Of a DNA stretch of 64,000 nucleotides, positions 17,736-29,030 are shown piece after piece. The translations under genes were made by a program, and so were the position numbers. The stretch's first letter is position 1, and the number at the start of each line of letters is the position of its first letter. Below the pieces are notes generated by a model, which did no database searches, was not told the DNA's origin, and saw only the letters and a program-made list of their open reading frames with translations. The stretch covers positions 13,888,001-13,952,000 of the forward strand of contig JBHGNT010000014.1 in the NCBI GenBank assembly GCA_043228905.1, written 5' to 3'. Origin of the DNA: Azolla caroliniana. Its lineage: Eukaryota; Polypodiophyta.

Positions 17736-18930
17736 GTTTTTGGGAACTTGGCCACCATCATCCATAAAGACAAAGTGGCCAAAGTGCTCTTAGCACAAAT
17801 GAAAATGAGGGGTCTCAAAGTGCTTATATAGCCAAGGCCTTAAGTTTCCTATCTATGTGGGATAAATCATTGTTCTTTTTTCCCTATCTTCTCAAACATC
17901 CATCTTTCTATAACATGCGATTAAGCTAATATAAAGTACTTATTTTATTATTTATTTTTTACATAGTGTGAGAAGATTCACACGACAACTTTGTTTGACC
18001 ATCGGTTTGGCTACCGCTTTCCAGCCTCTCTAGCCTTTTCGGTCTCTTTGTCGAGCACTATCCGGCCGCCACTCCGTTGCGGACTCTGTCACCATCTCTA
18101 TCGGTTTCCATCCGTTTGAGTCTATGTTTATGTCTCTAGCTCCGTTGTACGACCACCTTCTAGCGCCATCATTTTGTATTTGTCCGGCCCGTCCGTCTCT
18201 ATCCGGCTGCATCTCCATCCTTGTTGGTTCATGCATGTGCGGTCCAACCTGTGTGGTAACCTCGTTCCATTTTGGTCATGTCCTTGTTCTGGTTCGATTG
18301 TGTCTAGTGCGCCAACATCTCCTTCTCCGCCTTCTACGACCCTTCTATGTTAACCAACTTTGGTTCTGGTTCTAATTCCAGTTCCGGATGTATTTGCATC
18401 ACTTCTTCTAGAACCATCTCTTGTGCGTCCTCTGCACTTCTTGTTGGCCTCAGCTCCACACATTACTTCTTGTCTGGTAGTCTCCTGGTGGGCTTCACTT
18501 TTTCCCAATTCCGGTCTCGGCTATCTCTGTGTTTCTTCTTTTGGAACCATCTCCTGTGCATTCTCAGCACTTCCTACGGCCTTCACTCCACACACTATGT
18601 CTTCCTCTACAGTCTCCTGGTGGACTTCTCCTTCCGGTCGTGCTGGCACTGGTTCCCTCTGTTTTTTGTATCTAGAGTTTCTTTGTCGGTTCCTTCCTTG
18701 TCATTGTTCATCCGGCCATGTTTCTATTGTTGCATTTTGCAGCAAGCTTTCTGGAACACTACATTGTCGCTAACCACACACTCGCACAAATGTCATTGCC
18801 ATTCTCGCTTGCATAACGTCATCCTTTCTCGCATTCGCACACATACATCGTTGCCATGTCTTTGCCGCATATTAGTCTTCGACTTCGTCTCCAAGGGGGG
18901 TCGCCTTAGTGTTCACCTTATCATACTAAC
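17736..18930. other. Pyrimidine-rich stretch with an internal duplication
   Basis: No gene recognised. About 18397-18500 and 18528-18635 are diverged direct repeats (GGAACCATCTC-TGTGC, CTCCACACA-TA, GTCTCCTGGTGG shared, period about 130). The 207- and 137-codon frames are Ser/Cys/Leu-rich and overlap this repeat. Confidence 0.45.
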
Positions 18931-20888
18931 GTCGAAGGACCAAGTACTGTCGTTCTTCAAAGAGTTCTAGGCTTGAGTTGAAAGAGAGTCGGGTCGGAAG
19001 TTGAAGGTTGTTTGAATCGACAATTGTGGCAAATACAGAGGACAGTTCGAAGAGTAGTGCAAGTCCCAAGGTATTCAACTCGAGTATGCAGTGCCTAAGA
19101 CCCCTGAGTTGAATAAACTTGCAGAGAGGATGAATCGGACGATCATGGAAAAACTGCCATGCAAAGCTGTCGAAATCATATTGGGTTGAGGCGATGTACA
19201 CGGTTGTTTATCTTATCAACAGGTTTCCCTTAGTGCCTCTAAAAGGTGATGTCCCACAGAGGGTGTGGACAGGTAAAGATGTCTCCTACCAACACTTGAG
19301 GGTGTTTGAATTCCTAGTATATATTCATGTAGCAAAGGATCGGAGGTCGAAGCTCGACAACAAGTTGAAACCGTGCATATTCCTGGGGTACTCAGAGGAT
19401 GAGTTTGGGTACAGGTTGTGGGACCTTCTCGATAAGAAGGTTGTGAGGAGTCGAGATATAGTGTTTATGGAAGACAAGACAATCAAAGACTAGAAACAGA
19501 AGCAGTGGGGGCGTCTTCTCGGCCGACTCCGAACACAGGATTAGACGACACGACACAATCGACTGTTAGAAGACAACCAGTTGGAATAGCCGAATCCGAG
19601 ATGGTCTGAGATGGTCAACTCGAAGCAACCGACTAATACATATGAGTTGGAGTCAACAAAGCTACATGAATCTATTGAGGCATATGAGTCAGAGTCACTA
19701 GAACTCCAACAACCGACCAACATGCATGAACCCAAGCCGAATGAAGAGTCGGTAGAGACACCCGAACCTGAGCCGACAATGGAAGGCAGGCGATATCCAC
19801 TCAGAGAAAGGAGAGCACCCACACGATACACCAATCAATATGTCCTCTTGATTGATGAAGGTGGGCCGGAATGCTATGATGAAGCCATAGTCGATGAACA
19901 CAAAGAGAAGTGGTTGAGTGCAATGCAAGAAGAAATAGAATCCTTGCACGGAAATTATACTTACGACTTGGTGGAGCTACCAAAAGGTAAGAGAGCATCC
20001 AGGAATAAATGGTCTCCAAGGTGAAGACTAGAGAAGTCGACATCACACCCAAATATAAAGCACACATTCTGGTGAAGGGATTTCAACAAAAAAAGGGTGT
20101 CAACTTTGACAAGATATTCGCACCAATCGTGAAGATGACGTCCATTCGAACTATGCTTAGCATAGCTGCCAATATGGATCTGGATATTGAACAGTTGGAT
20201 GTCAAGACAACATTCTTGCATGGGGAGTTGGACAAAGAGATCTATATGCACTAGCTTGAAGGCTTTGTGGAGAAGGGAAAAGAGAACCTAGTGTGTCAAT
20301 TGAAGAAAAGCTTGTATGGTCTAAAGCAAGCTCCATGCCAATGATACAAGAAGTTCGAATCCTTCATGCTAGAACATGGGTTCCATAAAACACAAGTTGA
20401 TCACTGTGTGTTTGTAAAAAGGTATGATGATGATGACTTCTTGATTCTCCTATTATATGTAGATGACATGTTAATAGTTGGACAATACACAACGAAGATC
20501 ATGAGCTTAAAGAGAACCTTAGGCAAATCGTTTGCCATGAAAGATCTTGGGTTGGCCAAACAGATCTTGGGGATGCACATAGTTGGGGATAAAATGAAGA
20601 AAGTGATATGGTTGTCACAAGAAAAATATGTGACAAAGATCTTGGAAAGATTCAACAAACTGTGTTGCCGACAAACTGCAAAGCTAGTCAGTTTTGTGTT
20701 GTCGACAAACTACAAGTTGAATGCCAAGCAATGCCCAAAGGGGAGAAGGAAAAGGCCGAGATGAGGAAGGTACCATATGCCTCGGCCGTCAGCAGTTTAA
20801 TGTATGTTATGGTCTGTATGAGGCTAGACATAGCGTTTGTTGTGGGAGTAGTAAACCGATACATGAGTAATCTAGGAAGATATCACTG
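18931..20888 (+). pseudogene. Ty1/copia element E fragment (integrase to RT)
   Basis: Begins inside integrase (LTSKDQVLSFFKEF), then TPELNKLAERMNRTIMEK (catalytic Glu region), VYLINRFPLVPLKGDVPQRV, HLRVFEFLVYIHVAKDRR and CIFLGYSEDEFGYRLWD. A linker with EPEPTMEGRRYPLRERRAPT follows. RT then reads YDLVELPKGKRASRNKW, TSIRTMLSIAANMDLDIEQL, LKKSLYGLKQAP and LLLYVDDMLIVGQ (YVDDM at 20456-20470). It ends at VVNRYMSNLGRYH. Many stops and frameshifts; no gag, RNase H or LTR. It is close to elements A and C in sequence. Confidence 0.9.
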
Positions 20889-22064
20889 AGTAGTAGTCAA
20901 TGAAGAAAATTTAGATTAACTTTTGTTGATTCGGCCATAAGCCGATCCACTTGTAATTATACAACTTTAATTTTAGATTCAAATTGTAATCTAGGTTTAC
21001 AAGGGAGAGAGGGGGGGGGAGATAACCCCAACAAATTGTACCCCATATAGAGTAGTCCTTTTACAGAGGAGGTTGTTGGCATGAAAGGCCAACACTACCC
21101 ATTTTTATCTCTAGTGTGAACACATGAACCAGTTAGGGCTTAACTATTTAAAGCCCAGCTAAGTCATTGTGAAGAGAGAGAGAGATTTTGGATGGAATAA
21201 GCAAGTCTGCCTTTGAGTTTAAACACCAGGTCATTTGAAATAGGTAATATGTCGCATTTTAAGAACTATTCGTCAAAAAAAGGCACAAATTAGGGCGATT
21301 CACAAAAAGGGGTGCCGCATGCGTAAAGGATTTTAAAAAATGTCCCAAAAATGTATTGATTTCTAGCATGTACGAAAAGTGAGGTGTTCAAAAAAATGCC
21401 TAAATAACAAATATGCCAATATGACCAAAATGAATGTCCAAAATGACTAACACCAATATTTATAGAAATTCATGAATCCAAATCTTGTTGTGCAATACAA
21501 TATTTATAGTTAACACATCAAGACAATTGTTTTCCAAGTTTATGCCATCATCTTCATACCCATTAGATGAATTAGTAGGAGTTACTTATGAGGTCTCATC
21601 CTCATCATCAATGGCAATTAATGCATTGTCTTCATCCAATTGCAATCCAACCTCATCGAGGTTATAACTTATGAGTCATGCTTCTTGTTTGTCTTTGTGT
21701 TGTGTCTGAAGCCACATTCGAGATCCTCTTTAAATATCTTCATTGTGGTCTATCGCATATAACTTATTTTGGTCAAAGATAAGTCATACACTAGTATATA
21801 AACATTATCAAATGTAAGAGTAGATGTTCTTGATGCATTCTTTCTTCTTCACTTTTTGGTTATGATATTTAATTATGTACTTTCTATTTACAATATTTCA
21901 TTATGTGAGAGAAACCTTCTACCAAAATCATTAGAATCTAAAAAGTGTTGTAAAGATGTATTTTCGTTTTTCTTAGATTCTCATAGTAAGCCTTTGATTT
22001 CAAACAGAAATTCGATTCATTCCATCTAGATCTAACGCACTATGTCGAATTTTACTCTATACAT
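20889..22064. other. AT-rich intergenic sequence
   Basis: No coding similarity recognised. It holds a G-tract at 21012-21021 and short GA repeats. The 60-codon frame at 21485-21667 (Ser-rich) has no recognisable motif. Confidence 0.4.
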
Positions 22065-23690
22065 CTAGAATTTGATGTAGTGCATCAGATTCCTATTATA
22101 AGTCTTGGAGTTTTTTTAAAAATTTTCATTAAAAAAATACTCTTGAATTTTCAACTCAGACATAATGCATTGCATCGAATTCTAGCTATATAGACTAAAA
22201 TATAATACATCGCATTGAATTTCAGTTGAAAAATCACTTTCAAAATATCTTTAAAAAATGAAAAAAAATTTAAAAATGGATTTTTGATGCACTGCATTGG
22301 ATTTCAGTCGACAGTCCACTTTTTATTATTTGTTTCCAAATTTTTTGCCTTTTTTATTTTTTATTTTTCCTATAAATAAATAAATAAAAATTGAAAAAAT
22401 GGATTCAAACTTCTTTAATATTTTTTATTTTCCCATAAATAAATAAATAAAGACTGAAAAAATGGATTTTCAACGGAAATCTGATGCATTGCAACGGATT
22501 TCAATTGAAAGTCCACTTTTTCTTATTTGTTTCCGAAATTTCTTATTTTTTGTATTTTTGTATTTTTCCCATAAATAAATAAATAAAGACTGACAAATGG
22601 ATTTTCAATAGAAATACGATGCAATGCATCAGATTTCAGTTGAAAGTCCACTTTTTCTTATTTGTTTCTGAATTTTCTTATTTTCTGAATTCTTTTTTAA
22701 TTTTGTTTGAATTTTTTTATTTTTCCCATAAATAAAAACAAAATTGAAAAAATAGATTTTCAATAGAAATCTGATGCACTGTATTGGATTTTTGAAGAAA
22801 GTCCACTTTTTCTTATTTTTTTCCCGAATTTTCTTATTTTTTGAAATTGTTTTTTATTTTGTATTAATGTTTTTATTTTTCCCATAAATAAAAAAATAAT
22901 AATTGAAAAAATGGATGTTTTCAATAGAAATCCAATGCAATGCATTGGTTTTCAATTCAAAAGCTAGTTTTTTTTATTTGTTTCCAAATTTTCTTAGTTT
23001 TTAAAAAAAAATTACAATTTGTTTGAAATGTTTTTGTATTTTTATTTGTTATTTTTCCCATAAATAAATAAATAAGTAATGAGAAAATGGATTTTCAATA
23101 GAAATTCACTACAGTACATCCTATTTTAGTTGAAATCCACTTTTGCTTATTTTTTTTCAAATTTTCTTATTTTTTTTACTTTTCCCATAAAAAATGTTTC
23201 AAATAATAAAAAACTTGGATTTCCAACTAGAGATTCCTGTTGGAAATCCATGATTTTTTTTATTTTCTTATATAATGTTGGTGATTTTGGCCCTTTAAAA
23301 TGATGTATTTTAAATAGAAATCTGATGCACTCCATCGGATTTCCAATGAAAATCCAAGACTTTTCTTTTATTTTTTTCATTTATCATGGATTGTCAACTA
23401 AAATCCGATGCAGTGCATCATATTTCTGTTGAAAATGCAATATATTTTTTTATTATTTCATTTTTTTATGAAAAAACTAAAAGAAATTTGGATTTTCAAT
23501 TGAAATCCGATGCAGTGCATTAGATTTAAGTTGGAAATGCATTATTTTAAGTATTTTTATTTATTTATCGAAAAAATCAAAAACAATTGAAAAGAAAAAG
23601 GATTGTCAGCTAAAATCTGATGCACTACATCAATGTCTAGCTGTATAAACTAAAATACGATGCAATGCATCGGATTTCAGTTGAAAAACC
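22065..23690. repeat. Diverged array of palindromic units (satellite-like)
   Basis: About 13 occurrences of a GATGCA-N-TGCATC core, each extended by TTTTCAAT-GAAATC on the left and its complement GATTTCAGTTGAAA on the right. Examples are at 22080, 22287, 22482, 22618, 22772, 22935, 23325, 23408, 23508 and 23658. Two units that I folded by hand pair at 19 and 20 of 25 positions around a one-base centre. Spacers are poly-T/A with CCCATAAATAAATAAATAAA, unit spacing about 85-200 bp. No coding content. Confidence 0.8.
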
Positions 23691-23756
23691 ATTTATTTAT
23701 TTATTTTATATGAGAAAAATAAAAAATAAAAAATATTGAAAAATAAAAGAGAGAAA

Positions 23757-23974
23757 TGGATTGCATTTAATACTAAGAGACAAATTCTATATAAATAGAC
23801 ATAAATTACGCATTGAAAAATTTGTTCAATGGGGTACCATTTTCAATAACAAATCAATAACAAAGTGGATTGCATTTAATACTAAGAGACACATTCTATC
23901 TAAATAGATATAAATTACGCATTGTAAAATTTGTTCAATGGGGTATCATTTTCATAATTTGTAAAATCGAGGTT
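23757..23974. repeat. Two-copy tandem repeat, period 109
   Basis: TGGATTGCATTTAATACTAA at 23757 and 23866, each continuing through AGAGACA, AATTACGCATTG and TTTGTTCAATGGGGTA. Confidence 0.9.
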
Positions 23975-24129
23975 AATACAATTAAGCTTATGGTCTGTTC
24001 TTCTTTATCTTTGAATCTTGTTAATAGTGCATATTCATTCTTCTAGTCATCTGTATTGTTATTTGTCTAACACTAACCTACAGATCCTCATCTTCCGATG
24101 CATAACATTTTCTTTATCTCATCACGCAC

Positions 24130-24570
24130 TACCATCATTTTTGTTTTATCCAAATTATTATAGTTAGTCCACTACTTGGAAAAAAGCTTCTAATGCATAC
24201 CATCAACATCATATGAAAAGGTAACCATGTCATCCAAATATAATAAGATAACTTGTTGCATAAGTTTTGGGGCATCTAATCCTTCTTCTCATGGAACGTT
24301 ATTAACCACTTCTTCCAATTTATCAACGCATAAACCAAAGACAGTAGGTGATAATGGACATCCTTGCTTAGTCCCCATGTTACTTAAAAAGTGTTCTAAG
24401 AAACCTTTATTAATTTTTAGCTAGCATCTAACTTGCTCATATAATCATGCAATAGCAACTCGATCCTCTAATGGCATGCCAATTTCCAACATTCTATTCC
24501 AAAGCTCACTTTGTGGTACTATATCAAATGTTTTTTTAAAATCAATAAAGCAACAAGTTGTTTGCAAGAA
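24130..24570 (-). pseudogene. Non-LTR (LINE) reverse transcriptase fragment
   Basis: On the minus strand: CCFIDFKKTFDIVPQSELWN, then MPLEDRVAIA, then GFLEHFLSNMGTKQGCPLSP (the GxxQG(C/S)PLSP block of LINE reverse transcriptases), TVFGLCVDKLEEVV and LLYLDDMVTFS. The catalytic motif is YLDD where LINEs usually have YADD. Stops and a frameshift follow. Only the palm is present, with no endonuclease or tail, so this is a dead fragment. Confidence 0.85.
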
Positions 24571-25126
24571 CAATATTATTCAAACGAGAGGTCAAAAAGG
24601 AAATGAAAAGCCTCATTGACCCATTGATAATGGATCATATGAGGTATTTGTATGTAATTATGAAGTATAATCATTAAATCTCTACCCCTAAGGTATGATG
24701 GAGGTATGTGTTTGTATGTAAAGGAAATTTGCCAATATTATTAGGGTCAACAATAACTAACTTAGTGAAACTTCCACTAGAAGAAAGGAATGGTATGATC
24801 ATTAGTTCGAATTTGTCTTCCCTTAGATGTTCCTCATCAATGTGATGCATAACCTATCGTTTCTTAATGTGTTTATTGTACTATAAAACTTTGAAAATCG
24901 AAATTGGCAAACATGTCGGCATTGTAGTAAACCTTGTGTTTTTTGCAATCTTAGGCCATGTAGAGGAGTGAACGGGTTTGGGAATGCAACCATAACGTTT
25001 TAGTTTGAGGTCATGCACCCTACCCTTTTCTCCTACAAAGTATGGGTTTGTAAAAATTCATTTTCCAACAATACTTCTTGGTTTTGGTTTGAGAACACGT
25101 CCCCTACGGGCTCCTAGTAATCATGT
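24571..25126. other. Spacer downstream of the ERF gene
   Basis: AT-rich; no ORF or RNA gene recognised. It would hold the ERF 3' untranslated region (minus strand). Confidence 0.4.
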
Positions 25127-26506
25127 TTAGCAAGGGAGAAGGTCTATCGAAGAGAACACATCATTGATCTCATAAAGCAGCTCCTCTTCGATGAGAACAT
25201 CGGTTAAGCTAGTTAATTGCGAAGGTGAGGTTAAGCTGGTTAAGTCTGAAGGTGAGGAAGAAGATGATGTGGAAGACGACATTGTCTGGGAAACTTCGAT
25301 CGACGGTGACATGCCCGATGAGCAACACGTTGTTTGCGCTTGAACCTGAGGAGCTATATCTTGGCTGGGTGTCGGGAGGTACGCATCGGACTTCTTCTTC
25401 TTCTTCTTCATGGTGGGGTAGGACTCGTCGGTCATGAGCGAGTGGCGGACGATGTCGACAGGGAAGTTGAGTAAGGCCTTGGCGCCACGCATCTGGAGGG
25501 CAGCGCGGTCGTAGGCGAGCGCAGCGGCTTCCGCGGTGTCGAACGTGCCGAGCCACAGGCGGGAGCCATGGCGGGCGGAGTCCCGGATCTCGGCCGCGAA
25601 CTTGCCCCAAGGCCGCCGGCGCACCCCGCGGTAGTGGCATCTCGGCCGGGGGCCATGTGGCCGAGATGCCGATACGGGTGGGGCTGGCGGGCGTGTGCCT
25701 CCGGCTGGCACGGGCCATGTCGATGCCCTATCGTGGGTGCTCGGGATTTTCCCGAGCCTACTACACGAGACAATGCCACTAATGGTGGCGGGTGGCCGTG
25801 CATCGGCCACCTCCCCCATTCTTGGCGGGGCCCAGCCGGCCTTGGCCGCCTCCTTCAGAATGGCGTACAGAACCATGTCATCTGAGTCATTCTCATTCAA
25901 AGGTAAGCCATTGCTGCTGCTGCTGCCCTGGCTTGAGCCACTGAGGCAAGACCTGAGAGAAGTAGGGGTAGTCTGACATGATGATGATGCACATGATGAT
26001 GATGATGATGATGATGATGGCGATGGCTTCTCAAGCTCATAATCCCTCCTGTAATCCTTCCTCAGAGCGAGAGGAGTAATGGAAACCCTCCTTGCATCGG
26101 CTCTGCTCCTCTGCCCTTGTCTGATGGCGATGGAACCTGTGAATGCCTTCCTTTCCTGCTCAAACCCCTCCCCAAAGAGCTTGCTTCTGAGTATTTGTTG
26201 ACCTAATCCTTGTGGGAAAGAACCTTCCCAAGAAGACCACGATGATTCTTCTTCTTCATCATCCTCAGATTCTTCTTCCATTTTAATCTGAGCTTCAAAA
26301 CTGGGGCCCATGGACAATTGGCCACAAACAAGCAGGGCTTCTTCGCTGCTGCCTAACAGGGCTTCTTCTCTCACCACTTCACCCATCTTCTGCAGAACAG
26401 AGTCGCAGAGCTTGTGGTGATTTAGGGATTTGATGATGTCTAAACCTCTCAATCTCTGAGAGCTTGGGAGCAGATCATCAAGAGGTGAGGTGGGAGAGAG
26501 TACCAT
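25127..26506 (-). CDS. AP2/ERF transcription factor, ERF group IX (ERF1-like)
   Basis: An intronless 459-residue frame. Residues 291-350 are a full AP2/ERF DNA-binding domain ([51 protein letters not shown]). It has the Ala and Asp typical of ERF- over DREB-type binding, so a GCC-box (AGCCGCC) target in ethylene/jasmonate defence genes is expected. [17 protein letters not shown] (201-217) after a Ser-rich stretch matches the N-terminal motif of group IX ERF1 proteins. A Lys-rich stretch (367-372) may aid nuclear import. Oddity: ERF1 proteins are about 220-250 residues with this motif near the start. Here about 160 extra residues precede it, with an acidic [11 protein letters not shown] run. 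The first Met (26506) is taken because no Met occurs between residues 76 and 211. No stops; probably functional. Confidence 0.9.
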   Translation of the reverse strand: MVLSPTSPLDDLLPSSQRLRGLDIIKSLNHHKLCDSVLQKMGEVVREEALLGSSEEALLVCGQLSMGPSFEAQIKMEEESEDDEEEESSWSSWEGSFPQGLGQQILRSKLFGEGFEQERKAFTGSIAIRQGQRSRADARRVSITPLALRKDYRRDYELEKPSPSSSSSSSSCASSSCQTTPTSLRSCLSGSSQGSSSSNGLPLNENDSDDMVLYAILKEAAKAGWAPPRMGEVADARPPATISGIVSCSRLGKIPSTHDRASTWPVPAGGTRPPAPPVSASRPHGPRPRCHYRGVRRRPWGKFAAEIRDSARHGSRLWLGTFDTAEAAALAYDRAALQMRGAKALLNFPVDIVRHSLMTDESYPTMKKKKKKSDAYLPTPSQDIAPQVQAQTTCCSSGMSPSIEVSQTMSSSTSSSSSPSDLTSLTSPSQLTSLTDVLIEEELLYEINDVFSSIDLLPC

Positions 26507-26525
26507 TAGCCACAGTTAATCAAGT

Positions 26526-26528
<3 letters not shown>

Positions 26529-26557
<29 letters not shown>
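26529..26557. repeat. (GA)n microsatellite in the ERF leader
   Basis: About 14 AG units 23 bp upstream of the ERF start codon. On the coding strand it is a CT tract, common in plant 5' leaders. Confidence 0.95.
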
Positions 26558-26559
<2 letters not shown>

Positions 26560-26560
<1 letters not shown>

Positions 26561-26790
26561 AAACCTAACCCTAATACTAGAGAGAAGCAAAAAAGTCAGC
26601 AGTAAAACCTTATTCGTAACCCTAATTCTTGAGAAGCAAAAGAATGCGGCAGGAAACCTGATGTATCCCTAACCCTAATTCATCAAACTCAAAAGAATGA
26701 GCAGGAAACCATATGTATCCTGTAACCCCTTAAATTCTTCAAAACCTAAGAAAGCCCTAACCCTAAAATTCTCAAACAAATAAGTCTTAA
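26560..26790 (-). promoter_or_regulatory. Telobox cluster upstream of the ERF gene
   Basis: TAACCCTAA-type words at about 26567, 26620, 26666 and 26759, within loosely repeated blocks that share AGAAGCAAAA, GCAGGAAACC and ATGTATCC. Teloboxes (AAACCCTAA) are binding sites of plant TRB/Pur-alpha-type proteins. The repeats span the probable leader and proximal promoter; a role is inferred. Confidence 0.4.
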
Positions 26791-27394
26791 GAAGGCCAGG
26801 AAGGGGGAGCTTTTCTTGACCATAGCCTTTTGACCAATTAAGCATGCGGTCAAACTCCATCGTACACAAACAAAAGTCTAAAAGAGAATATCCTCCCACG
26901 TCAGCCGACAGGAAATCATTTTTTTTTACTCCGTACGGCATTTCAAAAGAGCACGTGCGCTTTTTGGGCCTGATTTGCCTTTCTGTCTTTCTTTACATTT
27001 TTGTCCCCTTTCCTTCTTTGGGGCTCTTTTTTTTTTTATCCGCGGATACATTATGTACTCATTGCGCGCTCTCGAATTATTGCCTCTTCTTTTACTTCTT
27101 CCTTCTTCTTCTTATTCTTCTTCTTCTTCTTCTTCTTCTTCTTCGTCTTCGTCTTCGTCTTTTCTTTATTTGTTGTGTTGCGTTCGCCTCGATATCCTCG
27201 TGGTCTTCATCTCGTCCATTCACCAATTCGCACATGCATTTCACATTGTGTCCCTCTTCCACGTGCCTTGACTACTTCTAAAACCTCTCTCGTTCAAAAA
27301 AAATCGATGGAGTAAAGCATTAAAAACGCTTCCTCTTATATCTTTACCTTTTTTTTTTGTTTTTTTCTTTTTTTATGTGGACCGCATTAACTCG

Positions 27395-27452
<58 letters not shown>

Positions 27453-27477
27453 TCTTCTTCTTCTTCTTCTTCTTCTT
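26791..27477. repeat. Microsatellite-rich stretch upstream of ERF
   Basis: (TTC)n with GTCTTC variants at 27101-27160, a pure (CT)n run at 27399-27449 and (CTT)n at 27450-27477. The Ser-rich frames here simply translate these repeats. No coding gene is seen. Confidence 0.85.
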
Positions 27478-27540
27478 TTGTAAATCAATGTTCGTTATTA
27501 AAACATGCTCATAATACAACCCTTGCAATCTTCACACTCT
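27478..27540 (-). repeat. Retroposon 3' tail, second copy
   Basis: GTAAATCAATGTT, GTTATTAAAACA, ATAATACAACCCTTGC and ATCTTCA in order match 15998-16055, the 3' end of the retroposed insert in element D. In both, the minus-strand 3' end abuts an A-rich tail (here GAA repeats). Points to a small retroposon family. Confidence 0.6.
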
Positions 27541-27819
27541 CTCTTTTTCTTTTTATTTTCGATGATTGGGTAAATATCCCATTTTTTGCTGTAAACCATT
27601 TGTCTCATGGGCCAATTTTGGCCTTAGAAGACGAACTTAATATATCTTTCTTTCTCTTTCTCTTTGTCTCTCTCTTGGAGAATGGAAAAGCCGACATTAT
27701 CATATAGGTGTCCCATGCGTATCGCTCCTTGGTTCATTCTCTGTCATGGTTTCTCCTTGATAAGATCTTTTGTCGCATTTTATCACTTCACATTCAAGCT
27801 AAGCTTCATTTGACTAGTG
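27541..27819. other. Non-coding stretch
   Basis: T-rich; no gene, RNA or repeat recognised. Confidence 0.35.
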
Positions 27820-29030
27820 AAAGCTCACATATTAATCATGATCATGAGATTGACACCCAGAACTATTTTTTAAGCGCACATGAGTCTCATCTTCGTAATG
27901 TCTCAAAAGACAACACATGGCAATAGCCTAACAAGAGATGTGAACAACGATAAGCTAGTCACCTGTCTGAATTTTCTATTTATATTTCATTCGATTGGTT
28001 AACACTCACATTTTAATCATGATCACTAGATTCACAACCAAATTTTTCTTTATGCCCACACGAGTCTCATCTTTGTATCCTCTCAAAAGACAACACATGG
28101 CAACACGAGACGTGAACAATGATACGCTAGTCAGTCATCTATCGCAAAATTCTATGTATATTGATCTTTAGAATTTGATTTTCTTTATCAAAGTTCTATT
28201 TTCCTCATAGTGACATATTTCTAGTGTGTTCAAATATATGAATAACATGTTTTTTTGGCAATACAATAGCATACGTTTTACTTCAAAATTTGTTAGGAAA
28301 ATTCGACGTCAATCTTTTACCTATATTTATCTTAGAAGACAAAACTTAATTTTCTATGTATATCAATATTTAGAATTGGATTGTTTTTTTAAGTGTTATT
28401 TGTCACGTAGTAAGATATTTCTAATGTATTAAAAGACATCATCAATAACGTGTTATTTTGTCAATACAATAGCAAGTGTTTTACTTCGAAATTTGTTATG
28501 GAAATTTAACATCAATCTTTTACCTCTATTTCTCTCAAAAACCTTGGTCCTGACTCCTGACTCCTGACTCCTTAGAGATAAATGTGTCTACTCAAATCAT
28601 CATGATCAAACATTTGACAAATATCTAAGAGATATTATAGGCAATCTAGCACATTTATATGAATGACAATCTTTTAAGTGTTTTCTATATAGTTTATTTC
28701 CCTCCTTAGAGATAAATGTGTACTCAAATCATCATGATCAAACTTTTGACTTTTTCCTTAATGACATATATCTAAGAGATATTATAGGCGATCTCCCACA
28801 TTTATACGAATGACAACCTTTTAAGCGTTTTCTATATGGTTTATTTCCAAGCCTCATGAATCACAACCAAACTTTTGACTCTTTTCTAAATGACATATAT
28901 CTAGGGTCTCACTTGAGATATCAATAGTTGATTATTCACTCTCACATTTATTTATGGGAATATCAATCTTTTAATTGTTTGTATATGGCTTGTTTCCCAG
29001 CCCTCCCACTTGTTTCCCAGCCCTCCAAAG
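27820..29030. repeat. Series of diverged local tandem duplications
   Basis: Three consecutive duplications. CACATATTAATCATGATCA to CAAAAGACAACACATGGCAA: 27826 and 28007, period about 181. TCTATGTATAT through TTTTACTTC-AAATTTGTTA: 28151 and 28352, about 201. GAGATAAATGTGT through TTTTCTATATGGTTTATTTCC: 28575 and 28707, about 132, with a third decayed copy to about 28990. A (TCCTGAC)n triplet lies at 28546-28566. Confidence 0.75.

Larger units (their letters stand above)
2313..26255. repeat. Large direct duplication, copy 1
   Basis: Every position matches the base 37745 further on, from 2313 (partner 40058) to 26255 (partner 64000, the window end). I saw no insertion or deletion and about 24 substitutions by eye, mostly transitions. 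Examples are 2479 A/C, 3350 C/T, 7632 G/A, 13078 T/C, 15510 G/A, 20042 T/G, 26118 T/C and 26128 C/T. The left limit coincides with the edge of an N gap, not with a biological boundary. The copy contains the ERF gene and copia elements A (part) to E. Confidence 0.97.

Noticed and set aside
18347-18970. 207-codon frame
   Set aside because: Overlaps a non-coding direct repeat, has no domain, and ends inside element E integrase in its own frame.
22065-23690. CRISPR-like array
   Set aside because: Repeats are irregularly spaced, diverged and AT-rich in a plant nuclear context. No cas genes; spacers are simple A/T sequence.
27001-27315. Phe- and Ser-rich frames of about 100 codons
   Set aside because: They are translations of TTC/CT microsatellites in different frames, without a domain or codon-use support.
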